This document shows positions 44,766 to 56,681 of a stretch of DNA of 64,000 nucleotides, one piece after another. Each line of letters begins with the position of its first letter. Positions within the stretch are counted from its first letter, which is position 1. The DNA is taken from NCBI RefSeq assembly GCF_020379485.1, contig NC_063449.1, positions 37,135,473 through 37,199,472 on the forward strand, written 5' to 3'. The DNA is from Brassica napus (taxonomy: Eukaryota > Streptophyta > Magnoliopsida > Brassicales > Brassicaceae). Both the position numbers and the translations under genes were made by a program. The notes beneath the pieces were generated by a model, which did not search any database, was not told the DNA's origin, and worked only from the letters and a program-made list of their open reading frames with translations.

Positions 44766-45295
44766 TTGGCGAGTGCTATTGTCACCCCATCGAGACAACC
44801 AACTTCCATGGAGGATAATGTTACGGTTCGATGCAACCTGAATCGTTCTCTAACTTTTTCTCCACAAGGTTCAGCAAACGTGACAGAAAATGATCAAATG
44901 ATTGGAGCCTTAAATGACATGGATTTGGTGGAACCGTTTGAAGGCGCCATAATGGAGTGCGATGATCATGCTGACGATTTGCTGGACAAGACCTCATGGA
45001 TTTGGAGGAGAAGGGGCAGTCTTCGGAAGTGGCTGAATCATCTCGAGCTAAGGCAAGTACCAAGGATATAAAGCGATCAAAGAGTGGTTCGAAAGGGAGT
45101 GCCCCTTTGGGCATTCAAACGGAGTTCCTTCGTCGGGGTTCTCCACGTATGAGATCAACTAAGTCATCTAGACACATTTCGACAGGCGAGAAAGAAAGAG
45201 AAAGGCGTTTACGACGTGATTCAAATCGCTTACGAGTGGGTACAGCAAGTGATGGTGTGATGGATTCCAAAAATCCATCCACAAAGCATCTATGA
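44766..45295 (+). pseudogene. Remnant of LINE ORF1 (basic C-terminal tail)
   Basis: Two overlapping frames (44766-45071 and 44996-45295) together read as one low-complexity basic/acidic tail with a frameshift near 45000: first 'MEDNVTVRCNLNRSLTF', then 'EEKGQSSEVAESSRAKAS' and 'KEREKRL'-like Arg/Lys clusters. It ends at TGA 45293-45295, overlapping the ORF2 start at 45292. The DUF4283 and zinc-knuckle parts expected upstream are absent. Confidence 0.5.
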
Positions 45296-48200
45296 AGACG
45301 CTCAGTTGGAACCGTCGAGGGATTGGAAACGACCTTACAGTTCGACGCCTTACGGAGATGTGTCAGAAGCATCGTCCCGGACTAGTGTTTCTTTCTGAAA
45401 CGAAGAATAGGAGGCTGCTGTTGCAAAACATTCAGGCCGACTTAGGATTTGATCATTTGTTTGCCGTTGAGCCACTTGGTCTCAGCGGAGGTTTAGCTTT
45501 TTTTTCTATGGAGGAATTCCAAGTTAATGTTTTATTTTCAAATAACAGAATGATTGACATTGAGGCAGTCATTGATGAGATAAAAGTCTTTATGACGTTT
45601 GTTTATGGGGATCCTGTTTTAGAACAGAGATACCAGGTTTGGGAACGTCTTACGCGTTTCTCAACAACACGAAATGGACCATGGTTCATGATAGGTGATT
45701 TTAATGAGATAACGAACCACAACGAGAAAGAGGGTGGCAGAAGAAGATCTGATAGTTCTTTTTTGCCTTTCAAACAGATGCTTAGTGATTGCGGTATGTT
45801 GGAATTTCCATTTACTGGGAATATGCTTTCTTGGGTTGGAAAAAGGTCAGGTGGAGCAACTGTTAGATGCCGTTTAGATAGAGCGGTGGGGAATGAAGAT
45901 TGGCATGAGAAGTTTCCACACACAGCTAGCAAGTATCTCAGGCTTTGGGGTTCGGACCATCGTCCGATCCTAGCAGATATTCTCTCTAAACCAGTGAGAA
46001 AGAAAAAGAAATTCAAATTTGATAAACGTTGGTTGGATAATGACGAGCTACGACAAGTCATTCTTGATGGATGGAAATCAGAGGATCTTCCTCCTGATGC
46101 GAACATAATTGAACATATTGCTAGTTGTCGAAAAGCTTTGAGTCAGTGGAGGAGACAGAATAGTGTGAATTCAGAAAAACTTGTGGAAGAGCTTAAGGAA
46201 AAGGTGGAAGATCTATACTCGAATGATGATGCTACTACCGAGGAAATAACATATGCTCTGAAAGAACTATCTACTGCTCTAAGGCAGAAGAGATGTTTTG
46301 GAGACAGAAGAGTAGGGTTCTTTGGTTAAGGGAAGGTGACAGAAATTTTAAAATACTTCCATGCGCTGGTGAAACAAAGAAGGGCAAGAAATAGGATCAT
46401 ACAACTTCTAGATGACAATGGAAATGTGGTGGAGGATGAAGAAGGATTAGTAGCCATTGCTATTAGTTATTTCAGACAAATTTTCGAGTCTTCAAATCCG
46501 GAAGATATAGCTGATGCGTTGGAAAATGTCTCGTCAACGATAACTGGGGCAATAAATGAGGATCTTACAGCTCCGGTAACTGAATGAGAAGTTAAATTAG
46601 CGATGTTCGCTATGCACCCAGAGAAAGCCCCAGGACCCGATGGGATGACAGCTCTATTTTATAAGTTTTGGGATATTGTCAAAGAGGATTTAACTCGTAT
46701 GGTTAATCATTTCCTTTTTGACGGAACAATGGCTCATGGGCTAAATGACACCAATATCTGCCTAATTCCTAAAACGAATAAGCCCAACGAAATGTCAAAG
46801 TTTAGACAGATCAGCCTGTGTAACATCAACTACAAGATAATATCTAAGGTCTTATGCCAAAGATTAAAGAAGATTCTTCCACAACGAATATCTGAAACCC
46901 AGTCAGCCTTTGTTGCGGGTAGACAGATTACAGATAATATAATGATAGCTCAGGAGATGTTCCACGCACTGAGAACTAAGCCAGCTGGGAGAGTCAAGAG
47001 AATGGCCATAAAAACGGATATGAGTAAAGCATATGATAGAATGGAATGGTCTTTCATTGAGGCGGTTATGCGGAAGATGATTTTCTCAGAGATTTGGATT
47101 GGATGGATTATGAGATGCATCACCTCGGTTAAGTATAAAGTCCTGATGAATGGGGAACCAAGGGGAAATATTGTTCCAGAGAGAGGTTTACATCAAGGAG
47201 ATCCTTTGTCTCCTTTCATATTTATTCTATGCACGGAAGCGCTCGTTAGCCTTCTAAATCATGCAGAGAATCAAGGGAAGATACTGGGGATGCGAGTCGC
47301 ACGCGCTAGCCCCTCGGTATCGCACCTTCTCTTTGCTGATGATAGCATTTTCTTCTGTAAGGCGGAGCCCCGTGAATGTGAAGAAGTTATGAAAGTAGTC
47401 AAGAAGTATGGAAAAGCGTTAGGTCAATGTATTAATTTTGATAAATCTTCATTACTCTTCGGTAAAAGGATCGCAATGAATGATAGACAGCAAATCAAAG
47501 ACACTCTTGGAATCCAGAATGAAGGGGGAATGTGAACATACATGGAAATACCAGAGGATATTAGCGGATCTAAGTGTAAGCTCTTCGCTTTCCTAAAAGA
47601 AAAACTATTACATAGAGTGAATGGTTGGACAGGTTGATGGCTATCGAAAGGAGGGAAAGAAGTTTTGATCAAATCTATTCTCCTAGCTCTTCCAACATAC
47701 GTCATGTCAAGATTTTTACTCCCTTTGGAGATTTGCGAGAACCTGGCAAGTGCCATAGGACAATTCTGGTGGATTTCAAACCCACCAAAACGAGGGATTC
47801 ACTGGGCTAAATGGGAAAAGATGTGTGCTCCCAGAGAGGAGGGTGGAGTTGGATTCCGTATGATCCATAAATTTAATTTAGCTCTTCTAGCGAAGCAGCT
47901 CTGGCGTCTTGTTCAATATCCGGATTCATTAGTGGCGAGAGTCGTTAAGGGAAAATATTACCGCCTCAGTTCGCCCTTGCGAATTGCCGCGGTGGATAAC
48001 CCATCTTATGTGTGGACGAATATTTCAGCGGCGAAGAAGCTTTTACTTTTGGGTATCAGGAGTAAAGTGCATTCAGGATATGAAATCAATGTCTGACAGG
48101 ATCCGTGGATTCCTTCAACGCCAGCTAGGCCGGCCCGACCCAGGGCCCCAGTAGTAAATCCGAAGATGCTTGTAAGTAGCCTTATTAATTTTGAATCAAA

Positions 48201-49356
48201 GGAGTGGGACGCTCGGATACTGGCACAGTATGTTGATCAAGAGGATATATAGTTGATTATGAGTTTGGCCGTAAGCCCGACCCATCGAAGGGATTCTTTC
48301 TGCTGGAGTTACACCAAAAATGGCCAATACACTGTTAAGTCTGGGTATTGGGTTGCTACAAATATTTTGAAAGCAGGGGAGGAAACAGAAGTTTTACAGC
48401 CTAGCATAACTGAACTCCAAGCCTTTGCTTGGAAAGTGAACGTACCACATAAAATTCGTCATCTTATATGGCAATTAATTTCAGGGCAGGTAGCAGTAAC
48501 AAGGAATTTAATACGTCGGAATATGCGGTGTGATAATTACTGTCCAAGATGTGGAGAGCCAGAGGAAAATGTTACCCACGCGATCTTTGAGTGTCCCCCA
48601 ACATTACAAGCATGAGAGCTATCATCAACGCCGTCAAATTCTCAAATTTTTCCTATATCAAGTATGCACACCAATATGTATTATCTTTTCTGGCAGAAGA
48701 ATACAATTAGGAGGCCAAAAGATGATAGAGATCATTACCCCTGGATAATCTGGTACATCTGGAAGGCGAAGAATGATAAGCTATTTAGGAGGATAGATAG
48801 GGACCCTTTGGAACTGGTCAGGTATGCAGAGAGTGAGTGACAGGCTTGGTATAATGCTAAGGAGTCTATACCTACTCCCCCACAGGCACCAATTATTAGA
48901 GAAGCACAAGCCTTAAGCTTGGATAATATGTGTATGGTGGATGGTTCATGGAGATCCACAAATCAATTCAGCGGCATCAGATGGGTTTGGAAGGATAACA
49001 CGGGGAAGATCCAACTTATGGGAACACAGAACTTAAGAAGGTGGGAGACATCATTACACTCGGAACTGGAAGCGTTGAAATGGACATTGGAGAGCATGCT
49101 TCAACATTCAAACTGCCAAAACTTTGGAACATATTGTAAGGACATGATTGCGATAATAAAGGATCCCCAAGCATGGCCAAACTTTTCAACGGAGCTGGAA
49201 GTCATTCAAATCATCCTGATGTGTTATTCGGATTTCAAGATCACCTACGTGCCAAGAACGCAGAATGAAATTGATGATTCTTTAGCTATGAATGCTCGAT
49301 CTTTTCACATAAATCTTTGTTTTATTGGTTGTTCTATTCCGGTCTGGTTACCCTGA
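45292..49356 (+). pseudogene. LINE ORF2 polyprotein (EN-RT-zf-RVT-RNase H), broken by stops
   Basis: Residues 1-240 form the AP-type endonuclease: 'LSETK' (Glu), 'GDFNEI' (Asp/Asn) and 'GSDHRPI' (His); the first motif reads WNRRGIG where WNCRG is usual. The reverse transcriptase follows: 'PEKAPGPDGM', 'KTDMSKAYDRMEW', 'ERGLHQGDPLSPFIF' and catalytic 'LLFADDS' (about 47335). Then zf-RVT 'CPRCGEPEENVTHAIFECPP' and RNase H 'MVDGSWRS', 'LHSELEALKW'. In-frame stops lie at 46585, 47533, 47635, 48094, 48250, 48613 and 48838; a +/-1 frameshift pair around 46290-46360 creates the stop at 46327. Several stops replace Trp (TGG to TGA) or Arg (CGA to TGA). Catalytic motifs survive, but no full protein can be made. 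Confidence 0.9.
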
Positions 49357-49847
49357 CCACCTCATGTTTGAGTAATAGAATAACCGTTTGTTGAAAAAAA
49401 AAATTAAAGTTCAAATAGCTTCGAGTTATTAACCCATTTCATAGACAACATACACAAAAATCCTTAAACAACACTGCCTTAACTTTGTTCTAACCCTTAA
49501 AATAAAATACTATGTTTATTCTTGTATTTTTTTAATGGAATTCACGACATTTATAAATCTGCTTATAGGTGTTTATTAATATATGTGAAAAACACAGAAT
49601 GTAATGAATATGAGCTTTCAATTTAGCTAAATGGTACTTCGTGTATTTCCAAATAATAAAAATATTCAATTACATAGCCTTTAAAGTAAAATAGTTGGTG
49701 ATTTTCTTGAGATATCTATACTATACTAAAAGGAGGATATAAGCCATGGAGAGGATGTCCACATAGGATAGAAAAATCAACCAATCAGAAAACCCGAAAT
49801 TGCCATGTCATTTCATTTATTTTTCGCAAAAAATAGAAAAACAATGC

Positions 49848-49917
49848 GAATGTGAGAATCGAACCCGGGTTAGTATGATATATATATAGGACAGTTACCA
49901 CTAAGCCATTGAAACTT
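49848..49917 (-). other. tRNA-like sequence inside the Helitron
   Basis: On the minus strand the sequence reads TGGCTTAGTGGTAACTG (A-box-like) and, about 30 bp on, CGGGTTCGATTCTCAC (B-box-like T-arm). The anticodon arm is replaced by a TATATATA tract, so it is not a working tRNA; it is a tRNA or SINE remnant carried by the element, possibly retaining a pol III promoter. Confidence 0.5.
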
Positions 49918-50082
49918 TCTTGGACACATATACAAGAACCACTAAGTATATAATCACAAACTCTTATGTACATTTACAATAATATGAATTCAACTTTCAA
50001 GACTCCGATACTTTGTTTTGTAAAAAAAAAATAAGTAAGTGACTAAGCTAATATATTCTTAGAAAGTGTGAGAACGTTGACA

Positions 50083-50765
50083 AATATGGAAAAGCATAGA
50101 TTTTTGTTTTCGTGACAAAGTTAAGAATTTTGTAAAAGTAAGTTTAACATATAAATTTTCGTGACAAATATGAAAAAGCATAGATTTTTGTAAAATTTTG
50201 ACAAAACAACTCATAACATACTTCTCTAATGTCTTAATAAAATATTATTTAAGGGTGCAATAATTAAATATATATTAATTCAATAAATTTTGTAATTTAT
50301 AGACAAAACAATAACACAACAAATTTTGAAACATTTGTTAAACCTATCGATTTTTTTCATGAGAATCCAACTAAACAAGATAAAAATAATAATTAGATTT
50401 ACAAATATTTAATTACCATTTTATTCAATTTTGATTAATTTCAAATTGTCATAATATATCTTTTTGAAGTTACAAATATGAAAAAGCATAGATTTTTGTA
50501 CAATTTGACAAAACAACTCAAAACATATTTTTCTAATGTCTTAATAAAATATTATTTAAGGATGCAATAATTAAATATATTAATTCAATAAATTTTATAA
50601 TTTATAGACAAAACAATACCACAACAAATTTTGAAACATTTGTTTAACCAATCGATTTTTTTTTCATGAGAATCCAACTAAACCATTAGATTTACAAATA
50701 TTTAGTTACCATTTTATTCAATTTTGATTCATTTTAAATTGTAATAATGTATCTTTTTGAAGTTA
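50083..50765. repeat. Direct duplication (~300 bp) within the Helitron
   Basis: The block beginning 'acaaatatgaaaaagcatag' at about 50164 recurs from about 50476, and both run through 'aatgtcttaataaaatatta' and 'acaaattttgaaacatttgt' to 'tgtatctttttgaagttaca'-like ends. Identity is high with small indels. Confidence 0.75.
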
Positions 50766-51179
50766 CAAAAAAATAATGTTCTTTCTTTATTACACTAGCA
50801 TTATATATATATTCTATATACACAAAATAAATATAATATAACAACATAAGCTTGCTTTCCCCGATTCATATGAAAACTTTTTAAATTATCCACCAAAGCA
50901 AATTAATTAAATCAATAAAATTGTTAAAATACAACAAATTAATATATAATTTTATTTTAAATTAAATTATTTAAAAAGTGTATTTTCGTTAAAACAAAAT
51001 AATAAATAAGTAAAACTGATTTGATGGTAATTTTTATGATATATATATATATATATCAATTCTGTGAAAGAAATAAAGCTTAATATGGAAAAAATCTTAA
51101 ATACAAAAACCTCTAAAAATTAACAAAAAAACTAATAAATTAAACTATGATATCACTTAAAAGCTTCTTAGACCATATT

Positions 51180-52445
51180 AATAAAATATTTAAGCGATAA
51201 TTAGACAAATTTGATTTTTTTTCCAACAAAAAAATTATTATTAATTAGCATCAGTTATTTCAAGATGTTTAAGAAATGGTGGACAAAAAAAATAGGATGA
51301 ACATTAATGATATATGAACTATGAATAGTACTTTGTGAAGCAGATTTAGATAACATATCTGCACATCCATTTTCAGTCTTTTTTTATGCCTAAATTCAAT
51401 TTCTTCAGAGTAGTTATTCCACAAATAGATCGTCTGAGATATTGTTTTGATATGTAGATTTGTTTTTTCAATGTTAGGAAGATTGATAACTGTAAAAATG
51501 TCTCCTTCGTATATGATATGTCTATAACCGAGTCTCCAACATGAGACAAGTTTGTTTAAAAAGTAAATAATTTTATTTTTCTTATATTATATAATCAATA
51601 TATATTATTTTCTGATAATAAAAATATAGTTATTCATCTATCACAAATATCTATGCAAATATGTGAATCAAGTACAACAATCAAACAACATAATGATTTC
51701 CACAAAGAAAATTTAAAAAATATATTTATGTTATGTAGTCATATTTTATAATTTTTAAATAATGTAATATAATATTATACATTATTTTTTTAGAATTGAG
51801 AAATACATATATCAGTTAGACAAATTAAGCGATAATTAGACAAATTTGATTTTTATTTTGTGAGCAAAAAGTTTATTATTAATTAGCATTACTTATTTCA
51901 AGATGTTTAAGAAATGATGGACAAAAAAATAGGATGGACATAAATGATATATGAACTATAAATAGTTTTTTGTAAAACTGACTTAGATAACACATATGCA
52001 CATCCATTTCCAGTCCTTTTTGATGCATAAATTCAATTTCTTCAGAGCAGTTATTTCACAAAGAGATCATATGAGATATTGTTTTGATATTCAGATTTGT
52101 TTCTTGATTGTTAAGAAGATTGATAGATGTAAAAATGTTTCATTTGAATATGATATGTCTATAACCGAGTCCCCAACATGAGACAAGTTTGTTAAAAAGT
52201 AAATAATTCCATTTTTCTTATATTATATAATAAATATATATAATTCACTGATAATAAAAATATAGTTATTCATCTGTCACAAATATCTATGCAAATATGT
52301 GAATTAAGTACAACAATCAAACAACATAATGATTTCCACAAAGAAAATATAAAAAAATATATTTATGTTATGTAGTCTTATTTTTTATTCTTTAAATAAT
52401 ATAATACAATATTATACATTATTTTTTAGAATTGAGAAATACATA
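51180..52445. repeat. Direct duplication (~620 bp) within the Helitron
   Basis: A block starting 'gcgataattagacaaatttg' near 51194 recurs at about 51828, and similarity continues for about 600 bp through 'gagacaagtttgtt' to 'ttagaattgagaaatacat' (near 51791 and 52426). The second copy ends about 10 bp before the 3' hairpin, so the duplication affects the element's 3' region. Confidence 0.8.
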
Positions 52446-52484
52446 TAATATCTTATCCGCGCGTAGCGCGGTTAAAAAATCTAG

Positions 52485-53578
52485 TTTCTTTAAACATTTA
52501 AGTAATCGATGTGTCGTTCAAAAAAAAAGAGAGAAGCAATGGATGAAACTAAAAAAAGAAATAAGGTAAATAGAAAGAAAACAATAGGTGTAACACGATG
52601 TACGTTCTATTTATTTTTTCTATAATTTACATAATTCGTTAAACTCTAGAACCGGAGTTGACAGCTCAACTCTCTTTGACCAAGCTACTTTATTGAAGTC
52701 TCCGACCCCGGCTGCTCAAGCTCCGACAACGTCAACCATTACCTTTGTTTCAGTGTCAAATTCACCAATGGTTTTAGAAAAGAAAATAGTTTCAACTGCC
52801 TTACTATCTTGCTTGCCGATTGTTTTGTTCTCTTGATCACATGAGATTCACCAAGTCTACCGGGTCAACATAGTTGGTTTTAGAGATGATGTCATTCGTT
52901 TGATGGGTTTTTAGCTTTAATCGGCTTCTCACCCCTTTTCAAAACCTTTCACTAGCATATTTCAATGTCGTTTCAGACTATATGAAGCTTTTCCGAACTG
53001 TGGTTTCAAGAATTTAAGTGAAAATTATCTATGGATCTCTTTACTTCGAGCAAGTCTATCTTTGTAACATTTCTATTCTATATTTTATTGTATTACTGTT
53101 ATTGTTGTTCATTTTACCGTCGAGCATACGTACGGTTGTAATCATTGTATCGCCTTATACTTAAATTAATGAAATTTGTGTACAAAAAAAATGATGTGTG
53201 CTCTATTATAAGCCTAATATCATTGGCTAATCAAACAATAGTAAACCATTTATGTGATGTGTGGAAGATGCTAAATGTCTCGAAACATCAAGAGAACGTA
53301 TGTGATCATTAACATACCTGCAATCATCATAACCAATATATACATATGAGCATGTGTGTCAAATGTGCTTATATCTGTCATACAATAAATACACTTGCAG
53401 TACTTCAACACAGTATTTTATTGAAGTAGAACTCTAAAATGCAACATCAACAAATTTTGGTTTACACAAAATCCTAATACACATAGAGTGTAAAGAAACT
53501 CTATTTACTTATATACCACGACATTTACTTATAATAATGACTTAAATTCATATGATTGATGAAATTCACATTGCTAAT
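52485..53578 (+). other. Intergenic stretch with a possible LINE 3' tail
   Basis: From about 52630 the sequence is less AT-rich and ends '...cttaaattaatgaaatttgtgtac' plus a short poly-A (53181-53188), resembling a retroposed 3' UTR on the plus strand. No ORF with a domain and no convincing TSD. The remainder shows nothing recognisable. Confidence 0.3.
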
Positions 53579-53951
53579 ATTCACTAATTGTGGAAGCACC
53601 GTAGCTTATTGGTTAAGGTTTAAAGGCTTCTATATCCAGGTCTGGAGTTCGATTCTCAAACTATGCAATTTCTTACAAATTATATGATGTGAAGCTTATT
53701 GGAGGTTCCAGAGTACTGTAGGTAGAGTCGTTCGTTGTGGCCGTCTGCTGCGGAGAGAGTCTGTCCATCGAGGATGCAGAACCGTTCGTCGATCCAAGTG
53801 TCTCGGGGAGAGCTTCATCGTGGAATCATTATCTGTGGAGCTGTTCATAAATATTGCATATGTTGCAGGTAGTTGATCATCATATCTAATAGAATTAAGG
53901 ATTATATGATGATGTAATGTGTTACCCAGTATTAAAAAAAATTCGCTAATT
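53579..53951 (+). mobile_element. tRNA-derived SINE with poly-A and TSD
   Basis: The body 53590-53940 starts with a tRNA-like head: A box GTAGCTTATTGGTTAAGG (53600-53617) and B box GGAGTTCGATTC (53644-53655). A GC-richer unrelated body follows and ends in a short A-run. ATTCACTAATT (53579-53589) and ATTCGCTAATT (53941-53951) are the TSD (10 of 11). This SINE is unrelated in sequence to the one at 26257. Confidence 0.75.
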
Positions 53952-55305
53952 TCCCTCTAAATGCTATAATAGAAAACAAGTTACGCTAATACACTTCTAT
54001 TTTTTCTCATAAATTAGAAATTGTTATCTTTCTTCTATATTTAAAGATAAAATAACTTTCTTCTATTATAGAGTTATATTTTCATATTGAAAATTGTCCT
54101 TTTAACATTTTACTTCTTATAAGTATAAATAAATACATGTTTTGGGGAAATTTTCTTTATATAAATAGAGACACCATTTTTTTTGTTTACATAATAATCT
54201 TTAAAAATTAATAATTTTAACTAAAGCAAATAATATAAATTGTATTTTAAATTTTAAATCAAAATGTTATTGACTTGAAATTTTATATTTGAAACTAAAA
54301 ATTATTAATTATAATTTAATTTCTGCAAAAATTAAAGTGAATTGAGTTGATTTAACTTTCATAATTAAAATGCGTAAATTTTAAAATCAAAATAGAATAT
54401 ATTAAAAATACTCTTTTTGAGGAAAATAAAATATATTAAAACACATCTTTATTTTAGTGGAGAAATAGAAGAATACATTGAAGGTAATATACATCTCTAA
54501 AATCATAATTACAACTCCATTTTTCTTAGTAAAGGAGGTAATAATCTAATATTAATATTTGAAAAATAAGAGTATTAGTGGGGAACAAAAAACAAAGTGC
54601 TGACAAAAAAAAAAACAAAAAAACAAAGTTAAGTGCAATACACTTATGTGGTTTGTGTCATAGACATTATGAGTTTTGTCTGTCTGGTTCGATAAAAAGT
54701 ATGTTTCATAATGCGTAATTACCCTATTCTAAATTATCTAAATTATCTTTTGGAGAGTGTCAAACTCGTGTTAAGTTCGATATTGAGGTTTTCTCGAAGC
54801 TACTTGATACATTGTATCTTTCTATAACAAAAAGGCACATCAAGAACCGTTCAGTCCCTTTGATTTGGTACCACACGAATATTAATTGTTAACATGCGTG
54901 CTTATCATTAATTTGCATATATATATGTGTCTGCTAATTACATATATGCACAAAGTGTGTGTCTGTGTGAAAGACAGATCGTACATCTCATATATACGAG
55001 ACTTCGATGTTGCTTCAATCTGACGTCTCATAACATGCATTTGCATCACTACTCCGGTCCACACCACATTTCTTTAGGAGTTAAATTGTGACCTCATTTT
55101 TTAGATTGGTTATTTGATTTCCAGTAAATTGATAGATTAATTGAAAATACCTTGCTGATGGATTTACGCTTCCGTAAAATATTCACACAGTCACAATTCA
55201 CGAGCATTGTTTTTTTTTTATTGTTGCCCTGATAATATATGTCGAAAGCCCATTTATTTTTTTGGTCATTGTTCCCAGTTAAGTTATTAGTAAAAGCTTG
55301 ATTAT
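53952..55305. other. Intergenic stretch, no recognised gene
   Basis: AT-rich. No recognisable coding sequence or clear element boundaries. Confidence 0.4.
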
Positions 55306-56261
55306 AAGAAGACTAGGCCAAACAACCCCAAAAACCCAACTCTATATATGGAAGGTTTTCCATGGAGCCTTACCGGTGGGAGAGCAACTTAGAATGAGGA
55401 ACATTGCAACAGAAGGGAAGTGCAAAATGTGTGGTATGCCTGAATATATAAATCATCTATTCTTTGACTGCCGTTTTGCGCAGAAAGTGTGGGCTGCGGC
55501 TCCGATAATGCCTAACTTCGAGAATAGAGGAACTATAGATTTAGAGACGACTTGGACTAACCTGTGTGCAAAAGTTAGTTTACTCCCAACTGGAGTCTCA
55601 AAGAGCTGTCTAGCGCCATGGCTATTGTGGCAAATATGGCTTGCTAGAAACAACACCATCTTCAACGACAAATGGCTCTCCCCTGAGGACATAGTTACCA
55701 AAGCAGTCTCATCGGCACGAGAATGGGAAGCCAGTCAATTCAAGTTGCAGAAGAGTCCGCGCTTACCCCTAGCGTATGCGCCCGTACCGGAACATTGTGC
55801 GATAGTGCGATCAGATGCAGCCTGGAGGTCAAATTGTCTTACAGCGGGACTCGGCTGGACAATAACAGATAGTGACCGAACTCGATCCTTCTCGACAACA
55901 ACGTCGTTTGTCGTCTCCCCGTTGATTACGGAAGGACTAGCACTCTGTGAAGGCGTCCGGAGCTGCCAACAATTAGGATACACAAGCATCTGCTGTGAAT
56001 CGGACTCAACGCAGCTCATTCAAGCGGTGAACTCAGGATCAACTGCAGCCGAACTCTACGGCATAACAGCCGATATATTTTCTCTAGCAGCCCTCTTTGA
56101 AATCATCTCCTTTCGCTGGATCTCCAGAGTGAAAAATAGTGAAGCTGATGTGTTGGCAAAACAATGTTTGGCAGATGAGATTACATTTAATTGTATCACC
56201 TAACATTCCTATGATTTTAATAGAAGTTTGTGTTTCAAAAAAAAAAAAAGAAGACTAGGCC
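55306..56261 (+). mobile_element. 5'-truncated LINE with 14-bp TSD
   Basis: AAGAAGACTAGGCC occurs at 55306-55319 and again after the poly-A (56248-56261). Between them lie a zf-RVT/RNase H coding end, a short 3' UTR and a ~13-base A-run (56237-56249). These mark a target-primed, 5'-truncated LINE insertion. Confidence 0.9.
55320..56203 (+). pseudogene. LINE ORF2 C-terminus (zf-RVT, RNase H), open frame
   Basis: The frame opens at a Met in host DNA (55298), but LINE homology starts at 'TTPKTQLYIWKVFHGALPV'. The zf-RVT Cys/His set is 'CKMCGMPEYINHLFFDC'. RNase H carries 'VRSDAAWRS' (Asp), 'LITEGLALCEGV' (Glu), 'ICCESDSTQLI' (Asp) and 'SRVKNSEADVLAKQ' (Asp). It ends at TAA 56201-56203. No internal stop in about 295 codons points to a young insertion. 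It belongs to a LINE lineage distinct from the copies at 14663 and 45292 (different linker and RNase H sequence). Confidence 0.85.
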
Positions 56262-56680
56262 TAATTTTCAGTACATAAACAAAATAGAAAAAATTACACT
56301 TACACTTACACATACTTTTTCGAAAAAATTACAGTCAGAGACACAATTTCACTTTGCAATTACACTCTAAGGCACATAGTGCTTGAAGAGCACCTTCTGA
56401 AAATGCTTTTACGACCATACCCTTTAACCAAGTTGATCTCTTTCTACGTAAGAAAACAATTTGTTTCATTTATCGTTTTTTCTCTTTCTTATCCATCTAA
56501 AGCATATCTATCTCGTTGCGAAGTAACTGTGTTTTTCCAGAACTTTAATTTTTTCATTTCCCAATTCATATTCCATTGTGAAATCGTTGTCCATATTAAT
56601 CCAAAGTATTAGTGGTAACTTGTGTCGTTGTAAATTTCTCTTTCTTTTTTCTTGTTTCCAGATTATCTAATTAGGTTTAA
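56262..56680. other. Intergenic stretch, no recognised gene
   Basis: Contains an 'aaaattacacttacacttacac' run and pyrimidine-rich sequence; it might include a MULE-type terminus matching 57640-57800 in inverted orientation, but the similarity is too weak to call. Confidence 0.3.
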
Positions 56681-56681
56681 C

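Larger units (their letters stand above)
44676..49416 (+). mobile_element. L1-type LINE with endonuclease, RT and RNase H; 16-bp TSD
   Basis: AAATTAAAGTTCAAAT is present at 44676-44691 and 49401-49416, bounding 4.7 kb that ends in a short poly-A. Domain order is AP endonuclease, reverse transcriptase, zf-RVT and RNase H, all in one frame (codon starts at 45292 + 3n) apart from one short excursion. The usual gag-like ORF1 (DUF4283 plus CCHC knuckle) is missing; only a short tail-like ORF1 remainder precedes ORF2, so the copy is 5'-truncated or internally deleted. Multiple nonsense codons make it inactive. Confidence 0.9.
49715..52484 (+). mobile_element. Non-autonomous Helitron, textbook termini (plus)
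   Basis: The 5' end is TCTATACTATACTAAAAGG (49715). The 3' end is the perfect hairpin CCGCGC-gta-GCGCGG (52457-52471) followed by TTAAAAAATCTAG (CTAG at 52481-52484). A (49714) and T (52485) flank it, the standard Helitron target. The 2.77-kb interior has no Rep/helicase and consists largely of two pairs of direct repeats and a tRNA-like segment near the 5' end. Confidence 0.9.

Noticed and set aside
49848..49917. tRNA gene on the minus strand
   Set aside because: T-arm and A-box-like parts are present but the anticodon arm is a TATATA tract; cannot form a cloverleaf.
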